Part shown: piece after piece, positions 6,127 to 6,314 of the stretch
Layout of the letters: each line of letters begins with the position of its first letter
How positions within the stretch are numbered: the stretch's first letter is position 1
Source of the DNA: Phycisphaeraceae bacterium
GTDB lineage: Bacteria > Planctomycetota > Phycisphaerae > Phycisphaerales > Phycisphaeraceae
Assembly: GCA_003552605.1 (NCBI GenBank)
Contig: PUNN01000073.1
Coordinates: 1 to 6,314 of the forward strand
Length of the DNA: 6,314 bases
Direction: 5' to 3'
Program-made: the position numbers and the translations under genes
Notes under the pieces: generated by a model
What the model was told of the DNA's origin: nothing
What the model saw: only the letters and a program-made list of their open reading frames with translations
The model's database searches: none

Positions 6127-6155
6127 ATTATAACCTGTTATCGGGCCCGCGCCAA
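6127..6155 (-). promoter_or_regulatory. Strong sigma-70-type promoter of the sigma-like gene
   Basis: Reading the minus strand, TTGGCG (6150-6155) is followed by a 17-base spacer and a perfect TATAAT (6127-6132). Transcription should start near 6120 and run left into the sigma-like gene. It is the best promoter match in the window and stands in a local AT-rich patch within GC-rich DNA. Confidence 0.72.
6130..6141. promoter_or_regulatory. Operator-like palindrome over the -10, with a flanking direct repeat
   Basis: ATAAC-CT-GTTAT is an inverted repeat with 5-bp arms that covers half of the -10 and part of the spacer. In addition AACAGGT occurs twice on the minus strand (6133-6139 and 6157-6163), 24 bp apart and on either side of the -35. 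Both patterns are placed where a DNA-binding protein would block or guide polymerase. The regulator is unknown; self-regulation is possible. Confidence 0.4.
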
Positions 6156-6215
6156 TACCTGTTGCCGCGGCGCCAGGGCGCAACGGGTGCATGGCACGCA
6201 CCGCGGGTAAGCAAA

Positions 6216-6314
6216 GGGTGGCATGGTCAGCGGCCGTCCGCGGCCGATGGCCATGCGGCCCGGGAGCCTCGGGGCGCGTTCGGGGCTCGCATGGCCATCG
6301 GGCTGAAGACCCCC
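6216..6314. repeat. Dispersed hairpin repeat, copy B, cut by the window end
   Basis: Unit 1 starts with the same 18 bases as copy A (6216-6233). GCATGGTCAGCGGCCG (6221-6236) pairs with CGGCCGATGGCCATGC (6241-6256), with one G-T wobble and one mismatch, around the loop TCCG. Unit 2 is inverted: GCATGGCCATCGG (6289-6301) is the exact complement of 6244-6256. The last 26 bases (6289-6314) match the complement of 2382-2407 in copy A at 25 of 26 positions. Between the units GAGCCTCG (6264-6271) pairs with CGGGGCTC (6281-6288), with one wobble. The outer arm of unit 2 lies beyond the window. Confidence 0.8.

Noticed and set aside
6010..6201. ATG at 6201 as start of the sigma-like gene (141 aa)
   Set aside because: It lies upstream of the TTGGCG-17-TATAAT promoter, so the main transcript would not contain it, and the extra residues resemble no sigma region 2.

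Overview
This is a GC-rich bacterial window with five convincing protein genes and two copies of a dispersed hairpin repeat. The set suggests a Planctomycetota bacterium, probably Phycisphaerae-like. The reasons are a CxxC...CxxC zinc ribbon on a long disordered protein, a MiaB with extra insertions including a VNHYHYDHG segment, a very short sigma region 4-like protein, and repeated GGGTGGCATGG-type palindromes. This placement is inference from family resemblance; no database was searched.

Layout, left to right. A HAD-superfamily phosphatase (gph-like) runs on the + strand (84-752) and may be leaderless. It is convergent with, and overlaps by 30 bases, a minus-strand gene (723-2189) for an N-terminal zinc ribbon followed by a roughly 450-residue disordered tail. 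A 407-base non-coding stretch (2190-2596) holds repeat copy A. Next come two minus-strand genes that look like an operon: miaB (4804 to 3209), then a SHOCT + DUF4870-type membrane protein (3142 to 2597). A 254-base divergent region (4805-5058) with an 8-bp inverted repeat separates miaB from a + strand gene (5059-5673) for a protein with a transmembrane segment at each end and a helical middle. Convergent to that is a 77-residue sigma-70 region 4-like protein on the minus strand (6009 to 5776). It is preceded by the best promoter in the window (TTGGCG, 17 bp, TATAAT) with a palindrome over the -10. The right end is repeat copy B, cut by the window edge.

The genes do not form an obvious single pathway. 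MiaB makes the ms2i6A37 tRNA modification, the HAD protein is a small-molecule phosphatase, and the other three are poorly characterised lineage-type proteins. The two most noteworthy items are the repeat family, a pair of hairpins in mirror orientation resembling REP/BIME elements, and the tiny sigma-like gene with its operator-like promoter. I see no CRISPR array, rRNA, tRNA, transposase, phage gene or defence system.
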